This document shows positions 39,414-49,004 of a DNA stretch of 64,000 bases, in pieces (within the stretch, counting starts at the first letter, position 1; each line of letters opens with the position of its first letter). Source of the stretch: Mycosarcoma maydis (Eukaryota; Basidiomycota; Ustilaginomycetes; Ustilaginales); NCBI RefSeq assembly GCF_000328475.2, contig NC_026489.1:586985-650984 (forward strand), given 5' to 3'. Made by a program: the position numbers and the translations under genes. Below the pieces are notes generated by a model, which ran no database searches, was not told the DNA's origin, and worked only from the letters and a program-made list of their open reading frames with translations.

Positions 39414-42179
39414 TCAGTTGCGAGGACCATAGCCCTTGGGAACTCGTGGCTTCGAGTTGGAAGACCCAAGCTTCTTGCCGTCGCGCTTGGCCTTCCTCTT
39501 GAATGCGCGAAGCTCCTTCTTCATGCGTGGATCGACCATCTTGTAGCGACCCTTGGTGCCCTTGGGACGTCCCTTGAGGCCACGGTTGACACCCTTGGCT
39601 ACAACTAACTGCACCTCCTTCTTCTTCTGTGCGCCCTTGACTGATTTGGCTAAAAGCTTGTTGATCGTGTTGGACTTTTCCTTTTCCGAAATGTCTTCGT
39701 TTTCGTTGATGGTCTCGGCCTTCTTCTGCGCCTTCTCGAGACGTCGAAGGGTGCGCATCTTCTTTCGCGCCTTGGCTTCAGCAACCTTTTTGATGGGACG
39801 CGCATCAAGAGCACGTTGGCGCTCACGAAGCGCCTGTATGGCTTCCTTGGTGATGGGGATGTTGGCCTTGTAGTGCTTCTGCTCATCGTCGAGGAACCAT
39901 GTAGGGAGACCATCCTTGTCGACAAAGTTGTGCTTGGAGAAGCCTTGATCCATGAGGTCTTCCTTGGTGATCTGTCGGTTGACGAGAGCTTGTGCGAGAG
40001 CGACAGCTTCAGCGGTGGCGAGACCGTGGTCTTTGATGCGCTTCTGCTTGCCTGCTTCTTCGTCTTCACCGTTCAAGTCCCATTCTTCGTCAGGAATGGC
40101 GTGTTCCTCCTGGTCTTGCGGGACGACTTCGAAGTCATCATCTTCCACTTCTTGCTCCCCTTCCACCTCGCTATCCGACTCTTCCGCATCGTCCTCGTCG
40201 TCTTGCTCCTCCTCCCAAGCATCTTCATCATCCTGATCGTCTTCCAACGCCTCTTGGGCGTCTTGCTCATCCAGCTCGAGGTCCTTAAACAGGGGATTGT
40301 CGAACCAGATGGAAGCCTCACGGCTCTGCTGCGCACTGACATCAGCGTCGCTTACGAGACTATGGACTAGAGAGCGTTTGGGAGGCTTGGCGTCCATCTC
40401 GAAACTGTCAGCGGTAGGAGCGGCCAGATCGCGCTTCCTCTTTTTAGAGTGCTGTGTAGCTTCTCGTTCGAGTCGTTCGTCCTCCTCATCCTCTTCGTCG
40501 TCGGTGTCAAATGTCTCTTCTTGCTCTTTACGTCTTTGTACGAGATCGTAGCCGCCTTCGCTTTCGTCACTCAAGTTGGCCTCATCATCGTCTTCGTCGT
40601 TCTCTTCGTCGTCCTTGATGCCGTGCCAAGAGTCATTCTTGGCATCCTGAAGACGTGCCTGCTTTGCCCGGAACTTTGCATCGCGCTCAGACTGCTTCTG
40701 CTTGAACTCATCGTAGAGCGCATCCATCTCGGCATCCAAGCGTCTTGCTCGCGTTTCGGGGTCATCGTCGTCGGTGTGTTGGGAACTGACGATGGTCTCG
40801 CTCTCGTCATCAGAGACGTCAGCTTGTTGAATGAGAGCCTTTTTGGAGACCCTCTCGCCTGAGCTGATCTCAAACATGTCGCCATTACCGGCACCAAGCT
40901 GATCATCCATCACGTCCATGCCGATATCCATGGGGGTCGTCATCTGGAGCTGCATCTTGAGGATCTTCTTCTGACGAAGCTCATTCTTACGACGCCTTTC
41001 CTTGCGAGCTTTTCTAGCTGCCTCCTCGTTGAGCCTGGCAAGCTCATCGTCAATTTGGTCGTCTTCGTCCATCTCTTCGACCTCGACAGTTTGGGTTTGC
41101 TCTGCGAGGTCCTGATGCTTTGATTTGGGCAGGTCGATTCCGAGAGCGAGACGCACCTCCTTGCGCCAGTTCATGAGATTGCGGAAATCCTTCTTGCCGA
41201 GCACTTTGAGGTCAGAACAGTTCTCGCGCATCTCGTCGTTGGTATCTGGCAGGCTGAGCAGCTTCTTGCTCTCGTCCGACTCGAAAGAGATCTGGTTGTA
41301 AGAGCCAAGCATACCGATGACATCTTGACCTTTGATGAAATCCATGGCGTCGAGGGAGTGGAAAAGGGTATAGTCTCCGTCGGCGTAACCTTCACGATTT
41401 CTGCGGATCTTTTTGGGTTCAAAGACATTGGCGTGAGCGTTGCCGGCGGAAGTGCCTTTGAGACTGAGCGGTACACCGGCTTCTTGATCTTGGTCGGCCA
41501 ATGAAGCGGGATCTAGCTCCTTGAAGACGTGGCGAGGGTCAAGGAATTTGGGGTCGATGCGGGCGGGGTTCTTGTAGCCTTGGCAGACAACAAAGATCTC
41601 TGCAGAGACGTTACGCGATGACGAGGGCTTTGTGGCCTCCACCTTTTTGAAGAGCTGGTTGAAGACCCAAAGCAGGTTGTTGTAGTCTTTTGAACGGAAG
41701 ACCTTGGTGACGAAGGTGCCACCAGCCGTGAGAAACTCGACGGCGAGACGCAGCGACTGAAGCGTGAGCTCGGACTGGGCGTAAGCATCCTGGACCCAAG
41801 CGGTACCAACGTTGGGGGCACCATCGTGGATGACGATATCGGCCTTCCAATCCTTGAGAATTTGACGAAGTTGGTCTCTGCACTTGTATGAATTGATGTC
41901 TTCGGCGAATGTGATGGTTCTGGGGATGGGTTTGATGGGAACAAGATCGACACCGACAATGAGCGAATTGGCGGGCATAAACTTGGAAGCTACCTGAAGC
42001 CAACCACCTGGAGCTGCACATAGATCGATGCAGCATCTTGCTTTTTCGAGAAAGTTGAACTTTTTGTTCAGCTGGACCAGCTTGAAGGCGGCACGCGATC
42101 GGTAGCCTTGCTCCTTGGCGAGCCAGTAGAACTTGTCTAGACGTCCCTTGGCCGTCTTTTTCTCCTGCTTTTTACCCAT
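39414..42179 (-). CDS. SPB1: 27S pre-rRNA 2'-O-methyltransferase Spb1
   Basis: 921 residues from the ATG at 42179; the open frame extends further but MGKKQEKKTAKGRLDKFYWL is the conserved family start. Spb1 methylates the ribose of the 25S rRNA A-loop during 60S assembly. The FtsJ/RrmJ domain covers residues 20-205, with the SAM motif IDLCAAPGGWLQVA at 51-64 and the catalytic Lys-Asp-Lys-Glu set at K33, D119 (VIHDGAPN), K159 (TFVTKVFRS) and E194 (SAEIFVV). The middle contains KDFRNLMNWRKEVRLALG, typical of Spb1 and absent from small FtsJ proteins. A long acidic and charged linker follows (about 390-720). The Spb1 C-terminal domain near the end has LPTWFLDDEQKHYKANIPIT and closes with basic KGRPKGTKGRYKMVDPRMKK. 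Confidence 0.95.
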   Translation of the reverse strand: MGKKQEKKTAKGRLDKFYWLAKEQGYRSRAAFKLVQLNKKFNFLEKARCCIDLCAAPGGWLQVASKFMPANSLIVGVDLVPIKPIPRTITFAEDINSYKCRDQLRQILKDWKADIVIHDGAPNVGTAWVQDAYAQSELTLQSLRLAVEFLTAGGTFVTKVFRSKDYNNLLWVFNQLFKKVEATKPSSSRNVSAEIFVVCQGYKNPARIDPKFLDPRHVFKELDPASLADQDQEAGVPLSLKGTSAGNAHANVFEPKKIRRNREGYADGDYTLFHSLDAMDFIKGQDVIGMLGSYNQISFESDESKKLLSLPDTNDEMRENCSDLKVLGKKDFRNLMNWRKEVRLALGIDLPKSKHQDLAEQTQTVEVEEMDEDDQIDDELARLNEEAARKARKERRRKNELRQKKILKMQLQMTTPMDIGMDVMDDQLGAGNGDMFEISSGERVSKKALIQQADVSDDESETIVSSQHTDDDDPETRARRLDAEMDALYDEFKQKQSERDAKFRAKQARLQDAKNDSWHGIKDDEENDEDDDEANLSDESEGGYDLVQRRKEQEETFDTDDEEDEEDERLEREATQHSKKRKRDLAAPTADSFEMDAKPPKRSLVHSLVSDADVSAQQSREASIWFDNPLFKDLELDEQDAQEALEDDQDDEDAWEEEQDDEDDAEESDSEVEGEQEVEDDDFEVVPQDQEEHAIPDEEWDLNGEDEEAGKQKRIKDHGLATAEAVALAQALVNRQITKEDLMDQGFSKHNFVDKDGLPTWFLDDEQKHYKANIPITKEAIQALRERQRALDARPIKKVAEAKARKKMRTLRRLEKAQKKAETINENEDISEKEKSNTINKLLAKSVKGAQKKKEVQLVVAKGVNRGLKGRPKGTKGRYKMVDPRMKKELRAFKRKAKRDGKKLGSSNSKPRVPKGYGPRN

Positions 42180-43140
42180 CGTGTAAGGTAAAGGGGCTGT
42201 GACGGCAACGACAATGAACGGACGCGCCTTTTGGGTGATGAAGGAAACGAGTGAGCATTGGATGGCGAGCAATCACAGATGAAAGGGTGCCACTCGTAAC
42301 TCACGACTGTCACTGGTATCACACAGCAGCTGTGCTCTCTTCCTTTTTTCACTTTCCTCCTTCTTTTTCTTTTTGTAGGCAGCCAACTCGGGAAAATTTC
42401 CAAATTTTTCGGGGCAGCGACTCACGACTTGCTCAGACTCACAACAGACTTGCTAAGTTTCTGAGAATCACGAATATGGTGAAAATGTAAAGGACCCTGG
42501 ATTGGTTTGATTCGCACGAGAACGATCTATTAGAATTTGCGGAGAGTGCGCCCTTCACGCTTCGTTCGTGCGTGCGCGATTATCATTAACTTACAATAAA
42601 TTCACCGATTCACGATTCGTGATTCGAGCTGGCTGAGCTGTTCTGGTTGAAACGGCGTATTATTGCTGAATACAAAATTTGACAAGCCACAAGAAGGAAG
42701 CGGCCAGACTTGAAATTCAAAAGGCGAGAAGAACAAAGGTGGGCAAAGAGAAGCAGAGAAGAAAAAATCCTCAACTCAACCTGAACGCGAGCCAGGCAAG
42801 GCGGTCCCATAAAGAAAACCAACGCTCGTGTTCGTGTCCTTTCAGTCGTGAGTGTGACCAAGCCCAGCGTTGCAGCGCTGCGATTCAGAAGGTTTGTCTT
42901 GATCGTCATCAGATTCGTCACAACTTACCGTACTACTATCGACACCATCTCTGTCGCCTCACTACAAAAAGGTCGTCTAGACCATCTCCTCCTCTGCTTT
43001 ACTGTGGCCGGCTTTACCATTCAGCCTTCGCCCACTTGATCCGGTCATCACCACTCTCACAGCTGCGAACACCGATCTCTCGCGCTCTTGTCTCTAGTTG
43101 CGCTCGACGCTTTCCATTTTTACATCAGTCACTGCCCGAT
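42180..43140. other. Divergent promoter region of SPB1 and eIF3b
   Basis: An inverted TCACGA 42610 / TCGTGA 42617 pair forms a 13-bp palindrome. The last 462 bases before the eIF3b ATG are open in its frame but hold no in-frame ATG. Confidence 0.55.
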
Positions 43141-45378
43141 ATGCCCAGCGTAGACGAAATCACCAACGGTGTCGACGAGCTCGACTTTGTTGACGATGCC
43201 GACATCGACTTTTCCGACATTGAACAAAAGTACTCGGTCAAGTTCGACGAAGGCCTCGACGATGTCATCGTTATTGAGGGCGTCCCCGTCATCACCGAGT
43301 CGCGTCAACAGAAGCTGTTCGAGACGATTCAGAAACGTTTCAAGACGCATGCCAACATTGACATTGCCGTTGAGGGCATGCACATCCCTTATGCCGATAA
43401 CGGAGAGTCCAAGGGCTACATCTTTGTCGAGATGGCTTCTGCCGAAGATGCCGCTCAAGCCATCCGTCAGATGGACGGCTACGCCTTTGACAAGAAGCAC
43501 CGCTTCTCTGTCCATCGATTCACCGACGTCGAGAAATTCGCCAGCCTTTCCGAGACCTACGAAGAGCCTCAGGAGGAAGAGTTCAAGCCTCGTGAACACC
43601 TTCGCTCCTGGCTAGCTGACCCTGCTGGTCGTGATCAGTTGGTTATCTGCCGTGGTGACGACGTAGAGATCGCTTGGCACAATCGCTCATCGGATCCTCA
43701 GGTCGAGCACAGCCGTCCTCGCTGGACAGAAAGCTACGTCCAGTGGTCGCCCCTCGGTACTTTCCTCACCACCTTCCACCGTCAAGGTATTCAGATCTGG
43801 GGTGGACCCTCATGCGAGCGCTTCATGCGTTTCCCTCATCCCGGAGCGCGTCTGGTCGACTTTTCTCCCAGTGAAAAGTACATGGTCACCTGGTCGCACG
43901 AGCCTATCCAGGTTCCCGACAATGCTCCCATCGGTCCTCAGTTCTTTGGTCCCGAAGACGAGGGCAACCGCATCGCCGTCTGGGAGGTCCGAACCGGTCA
44001 CCTCTTGCGTAGCTTCCCCGTGCCTCAGGACGAGAGCGGCCAGCCAGGTCAGCTCAAGGGCTTCTCCTGGCCCTTCCTCAAATGGAGCCCCGATGACAAG
44101 TACTGCGCTCGTCTCAACCCGGGTCAGGCCATCAGTGTATACGAGACCCCCTCCATGGGTCTGCTCGAGAAAAAGTCGATCAAGATCGAGGGTGTTGTCG
44201 ACTTTGAGTGGTGTCCCATGGGCGACAAGGATCGCGAGCTTGCCGAGGCTGCTAAGCCTAACAAGAAGGCCAGGGACAACATGATTGTATACTGGCAGCC
44301 CGAGGTGGCCAACCAGCCTGCACGTGTCACTGTCATGGCTGTACCATCAAGAACCATCCTGCGTTCCAAGAACCTCTTTAATGTCTCGGATTGCAAGCTG
44401 CACTGGCATCCGCAGGGCGACTACCTCTGTGTCAAGGTCGACCGACACACAAAGACCAAAAAGTCCATGTTCTGCAACCTCGAAATTTTCCGCGTGCGAG
44501 AAAAAGAGTTCCCCGTCGAGGTTGTTGAGCTCAAGGACGCTGTCACTGCTTTTGCGTGGGAGCCGTTCGGAACCCACTTTGCCCTTATCTCGAGCAATGA
44601 CCCCCAGCTCGGTACACCGGCATCTGGTATCACGATCAAGACGCAGCTCAACTTTTATCACCTCCACCCCAAGGGCGACTTCCGTCCGCTCAAGGTGTTT
44701 GACAACAAGACAGCCAATACGCTCTTCTGGTCGCCTCGTGGTCGTCACATCGTCGTCGCAACGCTCGGCAGCTCGCAAAAGTTTGATCTTGAGTGGTACG
44801 ACGTCGACTTCATGCATGAAGTCCGACAGGGCAACCCCTCGGCTGATCCAGCTGACGATGTCAAGCTTATCGGCACGGGTGAGCACTACGGGATCACTGA
44901 CCTCGAATGGGACCCCTCAGGTCGCTATGTAGCCACTTCGGCTTCGGTCTGGCGACACTCGCTCGAAAACGGCTTCGCCATCTGGGACTTCAAGGGCCAG
45001 GAGCTGCAAAAGCATATCCAGGACCGCTTCAAGCAGATCCTTTGGCGCCCGCGACCCCGTACGCTTCTTGGTAAAGACGAGCAGAAGAGAGTGCGCAAAA
45101 ACCTGCGAGAATACTCCAAGCAGTTCGAGGAGGAGGACGCCGCCGAGGAGTCCAACCTTGCTTCGGCCGAGCGCGAACTGTACCAACGCATCCTGGAGGA
45201 GTGGAAGGCATGGCGTGCACGATCCCGTCGCGACCTCGAGCAGCTGCGCGCAGATCTTGGTCGCGAGGAGGTCGGCCAGAGCGTCGACCACGCCAAGAAG
45301 CTTGCCGAGGAGGCCACCGAGGAGGTGCAAGAATGGATGGAGGAGATCATTGAAGAGACGGAGGAAGTGCTCGCCTAG
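43141..45378 (+). CDS. PRT1: Translation initiation factor eIF3 subunit b (Prt1)
   Basis: 745 residues from the first in-frame ATG, giving MPSVDEITNGVDELDFVDDA. eIF3b is a scaffold of the eIF3 complex that binds the 40S subunit and recruits eIF3a, g, i and j. The N-terminal RRM (about residues 38-125) includes DVIVIEGVPVI and KGYIFVEMASAEDAAQAI. The central part is a nine-blade beta-propeller, with blades such as VQWSPLGTFLTTFHRQGIQIW and LEWDPSGRYVATSAS. The C-terminal helical segment, FKQILWRPRPRTLLGKDEQK onward, binds eIF3i/g and ends in a charged coiled tail. Length agrees with fungal homologues (about 720-760). The strand of the gene runs into a convergent SDHAF1-like gene 265 bp away. 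Confidence 0.96.
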   Translation: MPSVDEITNGVDELDFVDDADIDFSDIEQKYSVKFDEGLDDVIVIEGVPVITESRQQKLFETIQKRFKTHANIDIAVEGMHIPYADNGESKGYIFVEMASAEDAAQAIRQMDGYAFDKKHRFSVHRFTDVEKFASLSETYEEPQEEEFKPREHLRSWLADPAGRDQLVICRGDDVEIAWHNRSSDPQVEHSRPRWTESYVQWSPLGTFLTTFHRQGIQIWGGPSCERFMRFPHPGARLVDFSPSEKYMVTWSHEPIQVPDNAPIGPQFFGPEDEGNRIAVWEVRTGHLLRSFPVPQDESGQPGQLKGFSWPFLKWSPDDKYCARLNPGQAISVYETPSMGLLEKKSIKIEGVVDFEWCPMGDKDRELAEAAKPNKKARDNMIVYWQPEVANQPARVTVMAVPSRTILRSKNLFNVSDCKLHWHPQGDYLCVKVDRHTKTKKSMFCNLEIFRVREKEFPVEVVELKDAVTAFAWEPFGTHFALISSNDPQLGTPASGITIKTQLNFYHLHPKGDFRPLKVFDNKTANTLFWSPRGRHIVVATLGSSQKFDLEWYDVDFMHEVRQGNPSADPADDVKLIGTGEHYGITDLEWDPSGRYVATSASVWRHSLENGFAIWDFKGQELQKHIQDRFKQILWRPRPRTLLGKDEQKRVRKNLREYSKQFEEEDAAEESNLASAERELYQRILEEWKAWRARSRRDLEQLRADLGREEVGQSVDHAKKLAEEATEEVQEWMEEIIEETEEVLA

Positions 45379-45643
45379 TTTGCGTCCATGTGCTCCCGGA
45401 TTTGGTCTGCTCCCAACTGAGTCTAAATTTGCATTGCTCCCGTTCCCCCTGCCAATTTGTACACATATCAGTCTTGCAATGCGCACGTATGTAGTGCTTT
45501 ATCCAGTCTGAGACAAAACCAGAGTTTCCAGGATGGAGGCTGCATCGGCTCATTTGCGGGGTTTAAGAGGACGCGATCCACAATCACGAATGACGTGCAG
45601 CAGAAGCCTGAATTGTCCTGAAGCGACACGCCGTACTGTACAT

Positions 45644-46160
45644 TCAACTCGATGAGCGTATTGGTGCTGACTGGGGCGACGAAGAAGTCGAGCTGGCATC
45701 GCGGAACACACGTCTCCAATGTGCAAGTCCGAGCTCTTGCATGTCGCTTTCGATGTCTTTGGGAAGGTTGATGTGCTTAACCGCTTTTGGCTCGAACGTT
45801 GTTTCAAGTAGCCTCGCCGTCTTTCGCTGCATATATTCGATCTGGGAAAAGTCTCTTCTGCGAAGTCCACCGCCCCAAGATGGATGTTTGAAGAAGTAGC
45901 GCAAGTAGATTGTAAAGTCTCTGCGGTGCTCCTGTTGGACATATAGAGCAACGTCAAGTCAGTCGGTCGGATCTTTGCCAATTTGCTGCCAACCTTTCGA
46001 CGGCATTGACACAGTGCAGCGCTCAGACCAAAGCGGAAATGCGGACGTTTTCCAGATCGACTCAACGTACCTGATCCTTAGTCTTGATCATCCGGAGCCC
46101 TCTCCGATAAAGGGCAAGGACCTCCTTCTGCGATTGGGTGAGCTTCTTTGCCGATGACAT
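45644..46160 (-). CDS. SDH6: LYR-motif protein, SDHAF1/Sdh6-like, 2 exons
   Basis: Exons 46160-46071 and 45931-45644 with a 139-bp GT-AG intron in phase 0 give 125 residues. The start is MSSAKKLTQSQKEVLALYRR, with the LYR tripeptide followed by a charged helix, and the second exon opens EHRRDFTIYLRYFF. The block LRRRDFSQIEYMQRKTARLL is the part most typical of SDHAF1/Sdh6, which delivers Fe-S clusters to the iron-sulfur subunit of succinate dehydrogenase in the mitochondrial matrix. The C-terminal 30 residues are Ser-rich and not conserved. Other LYR proteins such as Isd11 or Mzm1 are possible, but the FSQIEY block argues against them. Its 3' end converges on eIF3b. Confidence 0.75.
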
Positions 46161-46245
46161 TCTCCTATCGACCCGGTCTAAGGCGTTGGTGATGATTCGT
46201 CGAAGAAAGTGTGGTCAGCTCGAAGCAACTTAGCGTTCAGGACAT

Positions 46246-46286
46246 TCACGATGCTTAATCGTGAATCACGAATAGTTAACTCGTGA
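46246..46286. repeat. Cluster of four TCACGA/TCGTGA cores around GTTAAC
   Basis: Cores at 46246 (TCACGA), 46259 (TCGTGA), 46266 (TCACGA) and 46281 (TCGTGA). The pair 46259/46266 is offset by 7 bp and forms an inverted palindrome around one base. GTTAAC lies at 46275-46280. Confidence 0.85.
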
Positions 46287-46368
46287 CTTGGCTGACAAAG
46301 CGTTGATCTGTTTGTGATTCGTAATTTCTCCACACCCAGTGACTCACAACACTCACACTCGAAGCTGC

Positions 46369-46432
46369 CAAAAAAAACCAACAAAAAAAAACAAAAACAA
46401 AAACAAAAAACAAAAAAGAAAAAACAAAAAAT
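46369..46432. repeat. A-rich tract with CAAAA-type units
   Basis: About 64 bases of almost only A with single C interruptions every five or six bases, roughly 180 bp before the IPI1 ATG. Such tracts often exclude nucleosomes in fungal promoters. Confidence 0.85.
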
Positions 46433-46607
46433 TAATTCGGATTTCGGGGTTGCAACTCGAACCAAAAATCTCGGTATTCACTCGTTAACTTACTAGAAAA
46501 AGAAGGGTTCCTTCCGCTCGTGTCTGCATTCATACAAAATCTGTCGCGGTCCTACTACGCTTCGGCTGGCATCGACGTCGATTCGAGACAGCATCCGCAT
46601 CTCAACC

Positions 46608-48866
46608 ATGCCGAAAGCATCAAAGAGGCAGAAGGAGAAAAAGGCCGACTTTCAGAAGACCAAGCTCAAACTAGGAAAGGGAAAGCAGGCGGCCAACAAT
46701 GCTACTGATGTCTCCTTCAAGGCCAAAACCATCGCTTTACCACAGCAGTCGATCAATGTAGATAAGTCCGGTAAGCTTGTCAACTCTCGCAATCTCACAA
46801 TAGCCGACCTAGCTCTTCAACTCCGTCACTACTCGGCAGCAGTACGAAGAGATGCTATCACAGGGATCAAAGAGATCCTCACGCTTCATCCAAGCCTGCT
46901 GATGACGGATGCCGCATCGATCGTACCCGAACTTTCACGCTGCATCGGCGATGAGGATGCCGCAGTGCGCAAGCAGCTGCATGCCTTGATCGCATGGATG
47001 CTACCCCAAATTCCGGCTCAACTGCTTGGCACTTTCCAGAACACGCTACTTCTCTTCACAACCTCGGCTCTCAGCCACATCTATCCCGAGGTGCGACTTG
47101 ACGCCGTCAAGATTCTCGACGTCTGTCTCAATGTTCTGCCACATGCTGCAACAACAGGATGGGAGAATGCTGTCCACAAGATGGCCAGCGCTGTATCCTC
47201 AGCTTCGAACAGGAACAGGACGACATCCTCAGATACAGTGGGGCCAAGCAGCGCCACGCACCAACCTCACGGTGAACGGATCATGAACTGCTATCTCAAC
47301 CTTTTGGGTATCACGCAAAGGTCTAGCTCTGCTGCATCCATCACCGCCACCGACCTTGCGTCTGCATCTAAGCTGCTTATCATCAGATCGCTTCGGACGT
47401 TCCTTTCGCATGCGCTTCGATCCACGTCGGACGAGGATTCGGACGCAGATTTCCAACATAGCTGCCCGACTTGGTTCTTCCGCTCAGCCTTTGCTTGCCC
47501 GGCGGAGTTTGAGTACTTTCAACGGATCCTCGGTCGTAAATCAAGCTCGATCCAATCGCGCTGCGTTGAAGTGAAACACGCAAAGAAGCACGAGGTGGAT
47601 GGCTCAACTGGTGTCCGAGAATCATATTCTGACTGGCCGCCCCTCGCCTCAGCTGCGACAAGTCTCATGGACCTGGATTTCACTTTGGGCACTTCTCTGC
47701 ACCAGTCGGACCTCTTTGACTCTCTGCATATGGCATCTACCCTGGAGCCGTCCCTCTCCACGGCTTCGTCCGTGACGTTGTCCGCTAAACCTACACAATC
47801 CGCTGCCTTGTCGCTGTACACTTTGTTGGATCCTGCCTTGTTAGCCTCTTTCCTCGATACCGCCCCATCGGCGTTCCAGCCTGATCTGGATCTATCGCTG
47901 CCTTCGCGCGGCCAGAACGTTGGACTTTCCACTCCGGCACAGCTCATCTTTGAACTCATCAGTCTTATGCGAGCACTGTGGCGAGGCTCAACTGTTGGTT
48001 GCACACAAGCAAGAACAGCACTCGCAAACACGCTGGGCCACGTCTCAATCTACTTTCCATTCAGCCACCGTACGAGTTCAAGCGGTCTCTCGGCCAGAGC
48101 AAAGTCAGCAGTGGTGCAGGTGGACCTCGCCTATGCTGAGTTGGTAGCTCTGTTGGCCTTGAATGACGCCAAGCTACAAAAAGTCAAGTCCAAGTTCAAT
48201 GTCAAAGTGCAGATCGCTTCCGTCTCTTCTTTCATTGGCGAGCTACTCTCGACCCCGGTCACGGAATCTGGCACCGTTTCGCTCGACACTGTCAGTGCAT
48301 CTGCAGCTGGTGTTCTCGACCCAAACACTTTCCGCGCTCTGCTCCCGACTCTGTGGTTCCTGCTGGGCACAGAACACGAGACACTCTTAGACAGCTTGCT
48401 GGCCACTTTCCACACTCATACCAACCAGCATCGGGTCAAGCCTGTCTTGTTCGAATTTTTGGCCCGCGCCTTCCTGCTTTCGAAGATGAGGGCAAGCACA
48501 CCTTTTACCAACCAAGAAAACGACCGTATCCTAGAGAGCCTGCTATCGACACTTCCACGCAGCCTCTGGGAGGCCGCGTCCTCATCCGCCGGATTCACAT
48601 TCGCCGGTGTGCAGCTCGAGTTTCTGCATTTCCTCCTCTTGTCATCCTCGCCACCTGCCAACCTGGCCTACGATAAACTTGGGCCATTCTACTTTTTTCG
48701 ACACCCTACCAAGAAGGTGTCGGGTCCAGGGCCGTTCTCGAGGCTTCCGCATACACTGCGCAAGCTTGCACTTGACAACATTGCACTTCTGCAAGGTCGA
48801 GATAGCAAGCTTGACAAAGCCATGTCACAGGCACTGGAATTTGCTCAAACCAGCACATCAGGCTGA
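46608..48866 (+). CDS. IPI1: Ipi1/TEX10-family pre-rRNA processing protein
   Basis: 752 residues, one exon. Ipi1 is a subunit of the Rix1 complex, which works in ITS2 processing and release of pre-60S particles in the nucleus. The N-terminus is basic (MPKASKRQKEKKADFQKTKL), then the conserved block VSFKAKTIALPQQSI and LQLRHYSAAVRRDAITGIKE, followed by HEAT-like helical repeats (TDAASIVPELSRCIGDEDAA, LYPEVRLDAVKILD-type). This first 200-residue part is the Ipi1 N-terminal domain. The rest is alpha-helical and poorly conserved and is longer than yeast Ipi1 (334 residues), which is usual for basidiomycete and metazoan TEX10-like proteins. A long low-conservation Ser-rich insertion lies around 195-215. 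Confidence 0.88.
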   Translation: MPKASKRQKEKKADFQKTKLKLGKGKQAANNATDVSFKAKTIALPQQSINVDKSGKLVNSRNLTIADLALQLRHYSAAVRRDAITGIKEILTLHPSLLMTDAASIVPELSRCIGDEDAAVRKQLHALIAWMLPQIPAQLLGTFQNTLLLFTTSALSHIYPEVRLDAVKILDVCLNVLPHAATTGWENAVHKMASAVSSASNRNRTTSSDTVGPSSATHQPHGERIMNCYLNLLGITQRSSSAASITATDLASASKLLIIRSLRTFLSHALRSTSDEDSDADFQHSCPTWFFRSAFACPAEFEYFQRILGRKSSSIQSRCVEVKHAKKHEVDGSTGVRESYSDWPPLASAATSLMDLDFTLGTSLHQSDLFDSLHMASTLEPSLSTASSVTLSAKPTQSAALSLYTLLDPALLASFLDTAPSAFQPDLDLSLPSRGQNVGLSTPAQLIFELISLMRALWRGSTVGCTQARTALANTLGHVSIYFPFSHRTSSSGLSARAKSAVVQVDLAYAELVALLALNDAKLQKVKSKFNVKVQIASVSSFIGELLSTPVTESGTVSLDTVSASAAGVLDPNTFRALLPTLWFLLGTEHETLLDSLLATFHTHTNQHRVKPVLFEFLARAFLLSKMRASTPFTNQENDRILESLLSTLPRSLWEAASSSAGFTFAGVQLEFLHFLLLSSSPPANLAYDKLGPFYFFRHPTKKVSGPGPFSRLPHTLRKLALDNIALLQGRDSKLDKAMSQALEFAQTSTSG

Positions 48867-49004
48867 TGACGTGCCGAATTCACGATTGTCACGGTTTGCT
48901 TCAGAAATGCACACCGGTTAGACAACAGGGCAATCACGAATGGTATCATCCCGCATTGGAACTGGAAAAAAAAGAGTTGCACGGCTTCTACAGTGGACAT
49001 GGGC

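Larger units (their letters stand above)
46161..46607. other. Divergent promoter of SDHAF1-like and IPI1
   Basis: Four TCACGA/TCGTGA cores between 46246 and 46286 with a GTTAAC palindrome (46275-46280) between them, then an A-rich tract at 46369-46432. Confidence 0.55.

Noticed and set aside
39816..40370. 184-codon hydrophobic ORF on the plus strand inside SPB1
   Set aside because: Antisense to the acidic linker of Spb1; Glu/Asp codons read backwards give Phe/Leu/Val-rich frames that imitate membrane segments.
46440..46465. GGTTCGAGTTGCAACC on the minus strand as a tRNA T-arm
   Set aside because: No cloverleaf partner sequences upstream or downstream.
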